DNA from: Branchiostoma floridae | Lineage: Eukaryota; Chordata; Leptocardii; Amphioxiformes; Branchiostomatidae | Assembly (NCBI RefSeq): GCF_000003815.2 | Contig: NC_049997.1 | Location: 74,503-112,156, forward strand | Length of the DNA stretch: 37,654 nt | Direction: 5' to 3' | Part shown: positions 1 through 9,753 of the stretch, piece after piece | Position numbering within the stretch: position 1 is the first letter of the stretch | Layout: every line of letters starts with the position of its first letter | Translations under genes and position numbers: made by a program | The notes under the pieces: model-generated | What the model was told of the DNA's origin: nothing | Database searches by the model: none | The model's input: only the letters and a program-made list of their open reading frames with translations

Positions 1-321
1 GAAGAAAGACAGGTCTGTGGCGACATTTGGTCCTTCAGCAGTAAAAAAGGCAAAAACAAAAAAGCAAGTTATCCCTACATCCTGTACTTCGCATATCTGG
101 GAACTGTTTATCTGGGTAATCACACTTAACGCTTACCGGCGTGGCACGATTCAAAGTTTGTCCAAGATTTATAGCAATGCTTTGACAAAAAACACGGTCA
201 ACCCACTGGCATCTTGTCAAACCGCTTTTAGGCGTAACACACCTACAATGTATGTTGTACACCAGGTACAATCTGCATAACACCTGACTGATTGGTCTGA
301 TCCACATTAGCCGGGAAGGAT

Positions 322-469
322 TAGCCTCTACCAGGCTCCGTGGATCGGTAGAATCATTATGGTGAGGAAACGTACTCTTCTAGCCGGCTAACTCCCCTAG
401 CGTACTATAGATTCTATTTGTCCAATTTCTACAATTAGACCACCGATCCACGAAGCCTGGTAGAGGCTA
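322..469. mobile_element. Palindromic MITE with 9-bp target duplication
   Basis: The left end TAGCCTCTACCAGGC is repeated in inverse orientation at the right end (GCCTGGTAGAGGCTA). The arms match for about 28 bp with one or two mismatches. The element is flanked by the direct repeat GGGAAGGAT (313-321 and 470-478), a 9-bp target-site duplication. It has no coding capacity, so it is a non-autonomous DNA transposon. A 9-bp duplication is typical of Mutator-like elements, but the superfamily is inferred. A diverged second copy lies at about 20318-20489. Confidence 0.8.
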
Positions 470-529
470 GGGAAGGATCCCTAAACTTATCGATATGTGT
501 GGTGGGCTCTTTAACGTACTTGCCACCTA

Positions 530-1231
530 NNNNNNNNNNNNNNNNNNNNNNNNNNNNNNNNNNNNNNNNNNNNNNNNNNNNNNNNNNNNNNNNNNNNNNN
601 NNNNNNNNNNNNNNNNNNNNNNNNNNNNNNNNNNNNNNNNNNNNNNNNNNNNNNNNNNNNNNNNNNNNNNNNNNNNNNNNNNNNNNNNNNNNNNNNNNNN
701 NNNNNNNNNNNNNNNNNNNNNNNNNNNNNNNNNNNNNNNNNNNNNNNNNNNNNNNNNNNNNNNNNNNNNNNNNNNNNNNNNNNNNNNNNNNNNNNNNNNN
801 NNNNNNNNNNNNNNNNNNNNNNNNNNNNNNNNNNNNNNNNNNNNNNNNNNNNNNNNNNNNNNNNNNNNNNNNNNNNNNNNNNNNNNNNNNNNNNNNNNNN
901 NNNNNNNNNNNNNNNNNNNNNNNNNNNNNNNNNNNNNNNNNNNNNNNNNNNNNNNNNNNNNNNNNNNNNNNNNNNNNNNNNNNNNNNNNNNNNNNNNNNN
1001 NNNNNNNNNNNNNNNNNNNNNNNNNNNNNNNNNNNNNNNNNNNNNNNNNNNNNNNNNNNNNNNNNNNNNNNNNNNNNNNNNNNNNNNNNNNNNNNNNNNN
1101 NNNNNNNNNNNNNNNNNNNNNNNNNNNNNNNNNNNNNNNNNNNNNNNNNNNNNNNNNNNNNNNNNNNNNNNNNNNNNNNNNNNNNNNNNNNNNNNNNNNN
1201 NNNNNNNNNNNNNNNNNNNNNNNNNNNNNNN
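530..1231. other. Assembly gap (Ns)
   Basis: This is a run of 702 undetermined bases. All long reading frames reported across it are artefacts of translating N. Confidence 0.99.
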
Positions 1232-2053
1232 CACTCGAAACGTCCGGACGTAAATCTCCGTTTTTATCCAGTTGTAGAGATTGAATTGCATTTAGATATT
1301 GTTTACCTGGATGTCCAACCTTCATGAACGTTTCATTGTTCGTTGTTGATTGTGAGTCGGCGTGACATTCCGACACGATGTGCCTGAAGCATTTCCTGAG
1401 ACCAGCGACGCGGTCGTTCATTCAGTCATATCATTGTTTATTGGGTTGCAAAAGTTGTAATGAGAGGGTGCACTCAACATTCCAACACGTCGTGGCCTAT
1501 AGATATTTTAGACCAGTGAATTATGGGAGTATCTAGAATCTTCATGCCCCACCGGCTACAGCACGGGAAGACAGGACATACTGCACGTAAACGTGACTAA
1601 TGGCGCGAAGCTGCCTCCTGTGAAGACGACCGAGTTGTTGCGTCCTTCCGACAGCGCACCTTACTGATCCTCTACTGAAGTTTCTCTAGATAATTACCAG
1701 AAAGTCTCATTTCAAATAAGCGAATTAGTTTTATAACGTTGCCAGTCTTATTGGTGACCTCCAGTAGCCTGGGTTTGCCGAGTTCTCAGGACGAATCGCG
1801 AACACAGGACGAATTCGTACATAAAATTTAGTCAAAAGATCACAAGCCTCATTGGGCTAACGTCACATTTCCACACAGGGACCCGGCCGGGCTGTTTCAG
1901 GAAACGAAAAATAGATTAAAAAATATATACCTAGAAATAAACACAAATCTTGCCCACGACTCTCCTTTTTACGTTTCGTTTGTTTTGGTGTCTTTTATAG
2001 CACATTTATCGTTCCCGAAAGCTGCTTGGTCGCATCGAGCCCTGGTTTTGAAA
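1232..2053. repeat. Non-coding stretch with a local low-copy repeat
   Basis: No gene is seen here. About 1329-1440 is closely similar to 5795-5905 (shared core includes ACACGATGTGCCTGAAGC), and about 1515-1625 is similar to 5908-5985 and more weakly to 6340-6500. The three places look like copies of one locally duplicated segment upstream of the Cys-rich/EF-hand gene. No terminal repeats or reading frame were found, so I cannot say whether it is a transposon or duplicated gene-flanking DNA. Confidence 0.55.
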
Positions 2054-2424
2054 TTAATGAATGAATGAATGAATGAAGACCTTTATTGTACAATTTTGCC
2101 CAACCGAGCTAAGTACAGGTCACAATAAGTCAGGATATATACATATAAAAGTATCACAAATCTAGTCTAACACAAAAGTTCGGCTTCTTCTCGCTTCTTG
2201 GTAATAGTGAAAATGTAGGACTGTATGGGTTTAGCTATGGTCGGTTTGTCAAAACGCATGAGAAATATAAACTTGTCAGTGCTACTCATGTGTCTGAAAT
2301 GAGGGGATCTACTTTCTATATAACTAAATAGAGTATTTCTATCATTGACATGCATATCGCAATCAACAGTGAAGTGCACTTCATCTTCTACCGTGTTTGA
2401 GGTACAAAACTGGCAGACTCAATA
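2054..2424 (-). mobile_element. LINE 3' end (CR1/L2-like), decayed fragment
   Basis: On the minus strand a short open frame ends at 2167. It shows the C-terminal zinc-finger-like pattern of non-LTR reverse transcriptase proteins: C-x2-C, then an acidic stretch and EVHF, then C about six residues later, followed by a hydrophobic tail. A stop codon lies just upstream, so the fragment is 5'-truncated or broken. On that strand the 3' tail carries an AATAAAGG-like signal and ends in (ATTC)n, seen on the + strand as repeated TGAA at about 2057-2078. ATTC-type tails and this C-terminus fit the CR1/L2 group. The clade is inferred. Confidence 0.65.
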
Positions 2425-3110
2425 ATAATCAATGTGATCTAGGAATAGCCTGCGACGGGAGACCTGGCGCATCCCCGTCTTGTAATTAGCCTACGAAAGG
2501 GTATGTCACCCCGTAAGGGGCGGTATAACCCCGTCGTGTGTAGACATGTGCGAACATGTCTACATTTGATCACGTCGACCGATGAATAGCCTGTACCTAG
2601 GATGTTATGATGGATGTAACTTTACAGTGCAACAAAACTATAAAGATTTTTTTACATGGACCAACTCGCGCAATGGAGTTTGTCTTCCTGTGACAAACAA
2701 AAGTCTGAGTACCCGGCGTCTTTGTGCTTGTCCTTTCGTTCACGCGCGCCGTGACCATGAGCATTAGAAGTGTTTGCAATTCATTGAATCATCCAGAAAA
2801 TATGTGGACGGCCCATTGACGATCTGGATGACTGTAAGTACTTCTGCTGCTAGTGCTTGTAAACACTGTGATAAGATATTCATGGTCACGGCGTGCGTCT
2901 TCAAAACGCACCTGACACCTACACACCCACCGATCCAGGGGAACATAAAGCCGGCTAACTTTGAAACTGAATGGGTTTTCAGCCAGGCGACATCCAGACT
3001 TCAAAACAGCTGACTAGTTCGATACCCCGGGAAGCGAGACTGTCTGTGATCATATAGACTGACAAAGTTGAGATAATTCTACTTCGATGAAGATAATAAG
3101 ATACGCCAAA
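2425..3110. other. No gene seen; one perfect hairpin
   Basis: There is no convincing coding frame. At 2539-2564 there is a perfect inverted repeat: TGTAGACATGT, loop GCGA, then ACATGTCTACA. The rest shows no terminal repeats, tails or splice-bounded frames that I can support. Confidence 0.5.
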
Positions 3111-3240
3111 TAGTAGTTACTCAAGCAACTGGACATGATTTTGGAAACGTTCAGACGTTCCAGATTACAACCCCCATTAGCTTTCGTCAGTGACACTGGC
3201 CATTTTCCAAAACCATGTCCAGTTGCTTGAGTCATTGCTA
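3111..3240. repeat. Inverted repeat, arms about 38 bp
   Basis: The left arm 3111-3148 and right arm 3201-3240 are reverse complements with only a few mismatches (core CAAGCAACTGGACATG). The loop is about 52 bases. The right arm is also the start of a direct duplication (3215 onward). It could be a foldback element end, but no target duplication was identified. Confidence 0.7.
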
Positions 3241-3632
3241 TTTGAGATAATCCTAGCTTTTCTTTGGGGCCGGGCCACACACGATCGTCGCACGATCACA
3301 TTCTGATGGCATTTTTGGCGCATGGCCAGTCGTGCCTGTGTCGAACAAAAAATCCAACGGTCTATTTTGGGACAGGCCGTGAGTCAGATTATCGTCGGCA
3401 AGCATTTTTTGTATTAAAAGTATAAATTTATCTATCACATATCACAGACCATCACATGCAGGGGAAGGAAATAATGTCCAGTTGCTTGAGTCATTGCTAT
3501 TTAAGATAATCCTATCTTTTCTTTCGGGCCGGGCCACATTCTGATGGCATTTTTGGCGCTTGGCCAGTCGTGCCTGTCTCGAAACAAAAGTCAGAAGTCT
3601 ATTTTTGGACAGGCCGTCAGATTATTGTCTGC
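3215..3632. repeat. Direct duplication, two copies about 259 bp apart
   Basis: Copy 1 (about 3215-3400) and copy 2 (about 3474-3632) share long near-identical blocks, for example GTCCAGTTGCTTGAGTCATT and ATTCTGATGGCATTTTTGGC. Copy 2 lacks a short segment of copy 1 that includes an ACGATCGTCGCACGATCAC-like stretch. The short open frames inside are not conserved between the copies, so no gene is called. Confidence 0.75.
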
Positions 3633-3806
3633 AGAGGTACCCATACATCAAAGAAATTCTGTACAAAATACAAAGGGACTATTAGCAGCGCAAGGATGTA
3701 TACAAGAGTGGCCCAAACTTTTACATTGAACTTTTGTTCAATGCCACGGTGTAGGAAAGAGTTCTGTAAGCGCTTTGTCCTAGCCTTTGGGGCCGTGAAC
3801 TTAAGA

Positions 3807-4075
3807 TTACTTCTTAGAGTTCCTCCTGTTGCTTGATGTCGTTGGAGGGGTACTAGCTCGAGAACTAGGATCCAGTATCGACTTGAACAGGGACACTGCG
3901 GAGGCCTCCCTCCTCTCCTTCACAGAAGGCAGATTCGGCACAGAGTCCCTGCCACCAATCGACATGATCCGGAGGGCGCGCCTCTGAACCCGTAACATCC
4001 TGGTTGCCAGATCCTCACTGCAACCAACCAGCAAGACGCACGTGGCCATATTCTAGGACAGGGCAAATTAGTTAA
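3807..4075 (-). mobile_element. LINE reverse-transcriptase C-terminal fragment
   Basis: The minus-strand frame contains the motif series MLRVQRRALRIMS, then LPSVKERREA and LFKSILDP. This order is typical of the C-terminal domain of CR1-like non-LTR retrotransposon proteins (LxRVQxRALRII, LPSLxxRRxxA, ILDPSHPL). Just upstream a second frame reads VLEYGH, part of the family's VLEYA motif, so a frameshift separates the two parts. The remnant is short and dead. The family assignment is from motif memory, not a search. Confidence 0.7.
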
Positions 4076-4109
4076 AATTCCTGACAGTCAGGTGTGGGGG
4101 GTTTTATTC

Positions 4110-4387
4110 AAGAACAAAGGCAACTGTGTGGCGACACCTGCTTCGTCTGCAGTAAAAATAATCCCAGGGTCAAAAGGACTAATCCTCACGTCACGGACAT
4201 GCAGGTCGTATTTCTGTGAGTCATTCTAGGTGTGGAATCACATGACTAAAGTCGCCATGACGACCTTAAACTTTAAAAGAGGCTTCAGGCAGAGACAAGA
4301 CAGTTCGACTTCGGTGGTCTCAGGTGCGGGGCAGAAAGCTGAACATCGCGCAACTCGAGTTCTTCTCGATCTACTGTACGGCATACG
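4110..4387 (+). promoter_or_regulatory. Putative promoter and non-coding first exon, copy A
   Basis: This segment is alignable over its whole length with about 10735-10966 downstream of the gene. Both copies have an A/T-rich TATA-like site (here CTTTAAAAGA at 4271-4280), then GCAGAGAC, then the block GTTCTTCTCGATCTACTGTACG, shown here as GTTCTTCTCGATC plus TACTGTACG. That block ends in a donor-like site (TACG|GTAGGA, GT at 4388). A natural reading is a TATA promoter with a 5' UTR exon spliced to the acceptor at 6968 in front of the Cys-rich/EF-hand gene. The pairing with that gene is inference. An alternative is an unclassified dispersed repeat. Confidence 0.45.
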
Positions 4388-4949
4388 GTAGGAACCATTG
4401 AGAAATTTCCTTAAATTGTGTTTTGTTCGTTTTATTTTGAAGTTCACTTTCCCGGATAGCCGATAACCCGTAGTCTCCAAGCAGACTTGTCATCTGGATG
4501 GAAAAAGAGAAGAATTGAGCCTAATAGAGACAAATAAGTTGCCATCAGTCTTTGTTGTCTATCCAGTTAAGTGATATATGGCTCGACTCTAGAACTACTG
4601 CCTTTGTTCAGAAAAATGGCAAGTTAGTTTTATAATCTTGAGCTCGGCGACAAAAAAACAGACTCTGCCGGCCGGTCAGTTCTCTCCTAGGTTTGTATTC
4701 CTAACTTCCCAAAGTCCCATTACTATTCGGCCAGACGGGAATCTGGTAGAAACTAAATCAACTCCTCAGTTCTCGACGTTTTTGGTACCGACCCGACCAT
4801 AGACATTCGGCAGCAAATTGAAGGAAGGCATTCTTAAACCAGTCGTGCTTTTGTCGTACGACATTGAGTTGCCGTGTGGCAGAAAATTCTTGTCGACGGT
4901 CGGGAAATCGGTTCTGTCGGACCCGCGCTGAAAATCCTACGACGGGGCG

Positions 4950-5180
4950 TCGTGTGTGGCGCATCTGGTAGAGTGTTGGGGTCGGAACCTAGAGGTCCCG
5001 AGTTCGATATACTCAACCGTGCCCTCCACGTTGTACCCTTGGGTAAGGCACTTTACACGACCTTCCTCAATTCACCCAGGTGTAAATGGGTACCCGAATT
5101 CTGTAGGGGAGGTAAGATTTGTGTAGGTGTCACTTGAGTGCAGTGCCACACTGCCCTCGTCTGTCCCAAAGCAAAAAAAC
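4950..5180 (+). mobile_element. tRNA-derived SINE
   Basis: The 5' part carries a polymerase III A box (TGGCGCATCTGG, 4957-4968) and a diverged B box (GAGTTCGATAT, 5000-5010) at tRNA-like spacing. It is followed by a body containing CCTTGGGTAAGGCACTTTAC and ACCCAGGTGTAAATGGGTAC. This tRNA head plus non-tRNA body is the layout of a SINE. The head does not look like a foldable functional tRNA, since the B box is damaged. The exact 3' end is uncertain. Confidence 0.75.
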
Positions 5181-6830
5181 TCCAACGACAGTAAATCGTC
5201 TGACCGCGGTTTGAGATGTCACGTAGCGTGGCACACCCCTCGTCTTCTCTATGATGATCTGTGTTTGGAGCTGCGGCATGAGCACATATTGCAGATATAC
5301 CACCTGTTTCATGATATCCCTTATTATTTCTTTCTCATCGGCAGTCGCTGTCTTGCGATTTGGCGTCGATAGGCACCTACTTTGTATAACTGCGCTGTCC
5401 GGGGCTGGAACTGGCCGGCTGATGTTGTGCGGGCCGCTAGAAGCCTTTTGCCATGGCGAGTTTGTAGTCTCTATAGCAGACTCTCTGGGGCCTTTTTCGT
5501 CTTTCTTTGGCTCTTAATAAACTTTTACTGGGCATTTCTTTTTGTACTGGGTCGTTTGACCACGGGTCAAAACGAAAAAAAAGTCCCAAGAGAGTCTTTT
5601 ATGGAGGCTAGTGAAATTCCTCGTGTGGGAAAGATTGATTACCTATCGACCGTAGGAGTATATCAGCCACCGGCGACTGTGTCGTATCTGTTATAGCTAG
5701 TCTCTCCTGAACTGTGCCCGGACGGCTTGGCAGGAATTAGGGAAAAAAGGCAAAACTACATATACCTGGCCTTGGTTTGTTGCGAACCTGTTTGTTAGCG
5801 TTTTCATTGTTCGTTGTTGATTGTGTGTCAACTGAACATTCCAACACGATGTGCCTGAAGCATTTCCTGAGACCAGCGACACGGTCGTTAATTTGATCAT
5901 ATATTGTTGATGGGAGTGTCTAGAGTCATCACGTCCCAATTGGGACCCGGCGCACGTAGACCTGCACTGATGGCACGAAGCTGGCTTGTACTCGTATTCC
6001 TGAACAAAATTAGGATTGCTCCGTACTTGTCCGATTTGTTCTGTCCCTTTGAGAGGCGCGACTGGGGTTTGTGTTGGCAGCCCCTAAACTCTTCCTTCAC
6101 CAATTCTCACGTCACTGTTGATGAATGCGATCCCTGGTATACTAAGTAGTCCTGTTTTAGTCTCACTGAAAACCGCACGAAGAAAATTTAGCCTGGAGTC
6201 AGAATTGGGTAGCGACCCTCGGGAGCGGACTTAAAGCGAACTTGGCTAGACTCCAGACGAACGAAAATTGACACGAAGAATACGCATCGTAAAAGTTGTT
6301 GTAAGAACGTGAAGACAACAATCCAACACAAGCGGATTATTATAGGAGCGTCTAGAATCTTTACGCCTCACCGACTCATGAAGTGGAAACAGGTCTCTTT
6401 GCACGGAGACCTGAGCAATGACGCGAGGCTGGCTTGCATGATGCGGAAACAGGACTCTGCGCACGTATACCTGAACTAACGACGCAAAGCTGAACGAAGA
6501 CAGCCGAGTTCTGACGACGAATCCCGAATACCATTCGGACGAAGTCGTACTTACCCGACTGGTTCTGTCCATGATTTTTGGGCGTGGTAGTTCGCCCGGT
6601 CGTCGACAACAGCAGAAATCAAGGACCTAAAACAAATTGGCCTTGAACATTAACTTGAAACGTTATACATAAACTTCATCGTTCTATATATATGTATCCA
6701 TGCGGGGCAGCAGGCGAAGTGACGAGAAATTGCAGTTTCAAACTGTCCAGTGTTTATCTACTTTTTTTTAACATACTGTTTCCATGATGTACCAGTTCAG
6801 TGGTTCATGTATGTTGTTTTGTTAGGTTAT
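5181..6830. other. Intergenic or 5' intron sequence with local repeats
   Basis: No supported coding exon. 5795-5985 and about 6340-6560 resemble the repeat at 1329-1625. Within 6360-6490 a block of about 70 bp is itself imperfectly doubled (ATGAAGTGGAAACAGG... and ATGATGCGGAAACAGG...). If the leader exon at 4300-4387 belongs to the downstream gene, all of this is its first intron. Confidence 0.5.
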
Positions 6831-6972
6831 CAACCATAGACTACAAGCTGGCGATGTAGTATCGTTAACTATTTTCTGTCCGTTGTTTTTGTTCTGTAGA
6901 CAACCACAGACTACAAGCTGGTGATGTAGTATGTTTAATATTTTCTGTCTGTTGTTTTTGTTCCGTAGGACT
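6831..6972 (+). repeat. Tandem copies of the gene's 3' splice site and first codons
   Basis: Two units of about 70 bp (6831-6900 and 6901-6972) precede the real start exon, and each contains the same block. Copy 1 has AACCATAGACTACAAGCTGG, copy 2 has AACCACAGACTACAAGCTGG, and the true exon has AACCATGGCCTACAAGCTGG. Each unit ends in a pyrimidine-rich tract and acceptor (TTTTTGTTCTGTAG, TTTTTGTTCCGTAG). In both upstream copies the initiator ATG is lost, and the in-exon ATG is followed directly by TAG (ATGTAG at 6854-6859 and 6924-6929). The upstream copies may act as alternative acceptors or may be dead. Confidence 0.85.
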
Positions 6973-6977
6973 GAACC

Positions 6978-8639
6978 ATGGCCTACAAGCTGGCGATGCT
7001 CCTGGGCCTGACCGCCCTCCTGACGGTTCTGATGGTGGACCCGGCAGACTCGGCCTGCTGCCGCGCTACTAAGAGGAAGTGCAGCGGCTGGTTTTGGAAC
7101 CACCGGTGCACCGGTCGCTGTTACGATGGGACTCAGGTTGATATCTTTATCTGATGTTCGAACACTCCATACGACAGCCTTCATCATGTTAGAATGACCA
7201 ATCACGGACACGTGACATCATCCATTGGTCTCTTCCCACTGATAACGGATGTGTTGTGATGAGGTTGGCCTCTTCAATTCCTCTCACACAGTAGTACTGA
7301 CCCTCTGACCGATTACTGACGTCACTTGTCCGTGATTGTTCATCTGAACATGACGAAGGCAGTAGGATAAGTGACTTCTTTGTTTTGTTGGAAAAGAATT
7401 AAATCATAGCGACGAGCATGGATTATCCATTACTTTAGTTATTAGCCTGACTAAAATCTCGCTCCTAGCGGTCGACCCTACAGTTGCCGCCACCTAGCGG
7501 AGGGGGTCATTAACCCCAGCCAGCGAGAGATTGTGTTCTTCTGATATTAGAGAACATGCATGTCTAAACTAACACACCTACAGTACCTTGGCGGCACCTG
7601 GGGCAATTGCTGTCGTATTGAGGTCACCTGAGTGTCGCCGAATGGCAGCTCGCTCCAGACCCTTGCGATTTAGCCCCGCCCATTGTAAGCTCCTCGCAAT
7701 TCAGCCCCTGTCTGCAAAGAGTGAGTAGTCGGCCCACTCAATAACCAATAACCAATAATAACCACCTCACCCCAAACACAGGGAACGCCCTACTGTGGAT
7801 ACGGGCCCTGCAACTGGTTCGGGTGTAACTGCCGTGGGGGCTGCAGGCACAGCAAGAGGTAAGGTTAGCAGTTTGTTTGATTGTTTGTTATCAAGCAGTT
7901 ATTTAGGTTACTTGTCAGTCCGGTACATACTTATGCCATGTCCCGACACTGTTTCCGTACACCTATACCAATTCATCTATGCATTTGATTTGAAGAGTGA
8001 CTGACTCAGCCAGGCCACCACTGATGTGAACTGCCCGGGTGCCTGTAGCATACTGAGAGCCATAGTTTACGTTTTCTGGCCGGTCTTCATATAGTTTTGC
8101 CAGGCCCTTTAAGCTTGTAAACAACAGAATCTTATACTACATATAAAGGTCCTCACTTTGTCCCATTTCAATATTGCTTGTATAGAATAGAACCTGAGTG
8201 CAGTACGTACTAGATCTATGTTATCAGCAAGTAGTCTGGCGCAACATCCCAGCATTTTCACGGAAAAACACCTTGATCAGTGACCATACTACTTACCTGA
8301 TTGTTCACCAGGGATGTGGCGGAGGAAGCCCTCGGCCTCCTGGAGCTGCTGCGCGGGGAACAGGAGGACATCGCTCCGGAAGAGGGCGCCATGGATGGCC
8401 GCGAGTTCGCGGACACCGCCTCGGAGGAGAGCGCCCTGGCCGGCCGCGGGTTTGGCGACCACGACACGGACCAGGACATGAAGCTGTCCAAGCAGGAGGC
8501 TCTGGGGATGCTGGAGGCTCTGGGGGAAGTGGACGTCGCCAATCTGCCCGCTGATTGGTTCGAATCCATGGACACCAACGGCAACGGGTTCATCGACCCT
8601 GAGGAGTATGACGAGGACGAGGCCAAAACCCATCAGTAA
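6978..8639 (+). CDS. Secreted ten-cysteine basic peptide fused to an EF-hand pair (precursor)
   Basis: Three exons join in frame: 6978-7136, 7782-7858 and 8312-8639 (donors CAG|GTTGAT and AGAG|GTAAGG; acceptors CACAG|GG and CACCAG|GG). They encode 187 residues. Residues 1-26 are a signal peptide (MAYKLAMLLG..., cleavage expected after DSA). Residues 27-79 hold ten cysteines, three Trp and about ten Lys/Arg against one acidic residue, with the core CGYGPCNWFGCNCRGGCR. HSKR (76-79) is a dibasic processing site at the exon 2/3 junction. Residues 80-187 are strongly acidic (about 32 Asp/Glu, 6 Lys/Arg), with EF-hand loops DTDQDMKLSKQE (130-141) and DTNGNGFIDPEE (166-177), both with ligands at positions 1, 3, 5, 9 and 12. 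The likely product is a cationic peptide released in the secretory path, with the calcium-binding part as chaperone or neutralising partner. An antimicrobial or signalling role is only inference. I do not recognise a named family. Confidence 0.85.
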
Positions 8640-9665
8640 GAGCGGAGGTGAGAAACGCGTATTATGCATAGTTATATTTGTGTAATATGTACTCCAATTA
8701 TTTAGAATATCTAAATCATGGAACCTTGCCTCTGTCATGTAGTTAGTTCTTAAACAAGCTGTCCTTTCGATATTCGTAATGATATTTTATCCACAGGTAT
8801 GACGTTGGGAAGTCTACCATGGGTAGGTCACTTTGTCAATTTGTGACTGGGTCCCGGGTTCATTTTAAGTCCGACCCGTAACTCGCCTGGGGACCGGTAG
8901 GTGTCCCACGGGGCCGCATAGGGGTCACGGCTGAAAGTGCCCAAAACAGCCCGGTAGAGCTTCAGCAGGCTGAAAGTTGGGGAAAATAATAGAGAGTTTA
9001 CTTTCACCAAGCAGGTTACAGGGCATGTCAGCCGGGTTAGGGCCTTCATTTGATATTGATCAACCTGTCGATCAATCTGTCAATGCATTTGCCCAGTTTT
9101 ACAAAAACAAAACAAAACAAAACAAAACAAAAGAATACAACAAACAAACAATGAGAGGCGTATTCATAGGCTCACATTTACCATATGTCTGTCCCGTTTT
9201 CCAACAGGACCCCGGAATGACGATGGTCCCACCGCGTCCTGGACTTCCAGCCGGGACTGCAGATCAGCCGCATAGAGTTTAGCTGCTTTTGCCTCATTTA
9301 ACCATGACAAGGCTCGTGAGGGGATATCAGAGGTCAACATTTCAGGTGGTAAAAGAAAAAAAAAACAGCATCCTCGTATCTTTTCAAGGATTGCTCTCTG
9401 ATACCCCACTCACAGCCTGTACCATAGATAACAGGGTTCCTACATCAACTATATCTAAAATTTCACGTCTTTAGATGGTAAAACTTTAACCTGATTAAAT
9501 TGCAAGTGTTTCCTTTTTATTTAGTCATTACAACTTCTTTAAATTATACCAACGGAAAAGTTTTTAATACCCCACCGTTTGCTATAACCGAAGGAACCCA
9601 GAGATCAGCTCTTGCCGCTCTATGTAACCAAGTTTTATGGCAATAAAACATACATGATGAGAAAC
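8640..9665 (+). other. 3' UTR of the Cys-rich/EF-hand gene, apparently spliced
   Basis: After the TAA there are good splice sites: a donor GGAG|GTGAGA after 8647, an acceptor TTATCCACAG at 8796, a second donor ATGG|GTAGGT after 8822, and an acceptor CCAACAG at 9207. An AATAAA signal lies at 9642-9647, followed by a GT-rich stretch (CCTTGTTTGTC). This would place two introns in the 3' UTR, with both junctions within about 34 spliced bases of the stop. The splice calls are by eye. The intron 8823-9207 includes an (AAAAC)n run at about 9104-9130. Confidence 0.5.
9642..9647 (+). terminator. Polyadenylation signal AATAAA
   Basis: This is a canonical AATAAA about 1 kb after the stop codon of the Cys-rich/EF-hand gene, with a T/G-rich element 20-35 bases downstream. 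It is the first well-placed signal after the last predicted acceptor at 9207. Confidence 0.55.
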
Positions 9666-9696
9666 CTTGTTTGTCATTAGTAATCTGGGAATAAAT

Positions 9697-9753
9697 GAGA
9701 GAGAAATAAAGAGGGAGAGATAGATAGATAGAGAGAGAGAGGGAGAGAGAGAG
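9697..9753. repeat. GA/GATA microsatellite
   Basis: This is a run of GAGA with interspersed AAATAAA and TAGATAGATA, followed by (GA)n. It is simple sequence with no coding content. Confidence 0.9.

Noticed and set aside
435-1421. Frames of 250-328 codons near the left end
   Set aside because: They are almost entirely Ns. The few real residues at the sides show no domain.
4950-5030. A functional tRNA gene
   Set aside because: The A-box region is tRNA-like, but the B box is damaged, no clean cloverleaf or acceptor stem pairing is seen, and a SINE-type body follows directly.
8258-8738. Open frames on the minus strand and in a second + frame across the third EF-hand exon
   Set aside because: They shadow a GC-rich real exon whose + frame has EF-hand motifs and correct splice phase.
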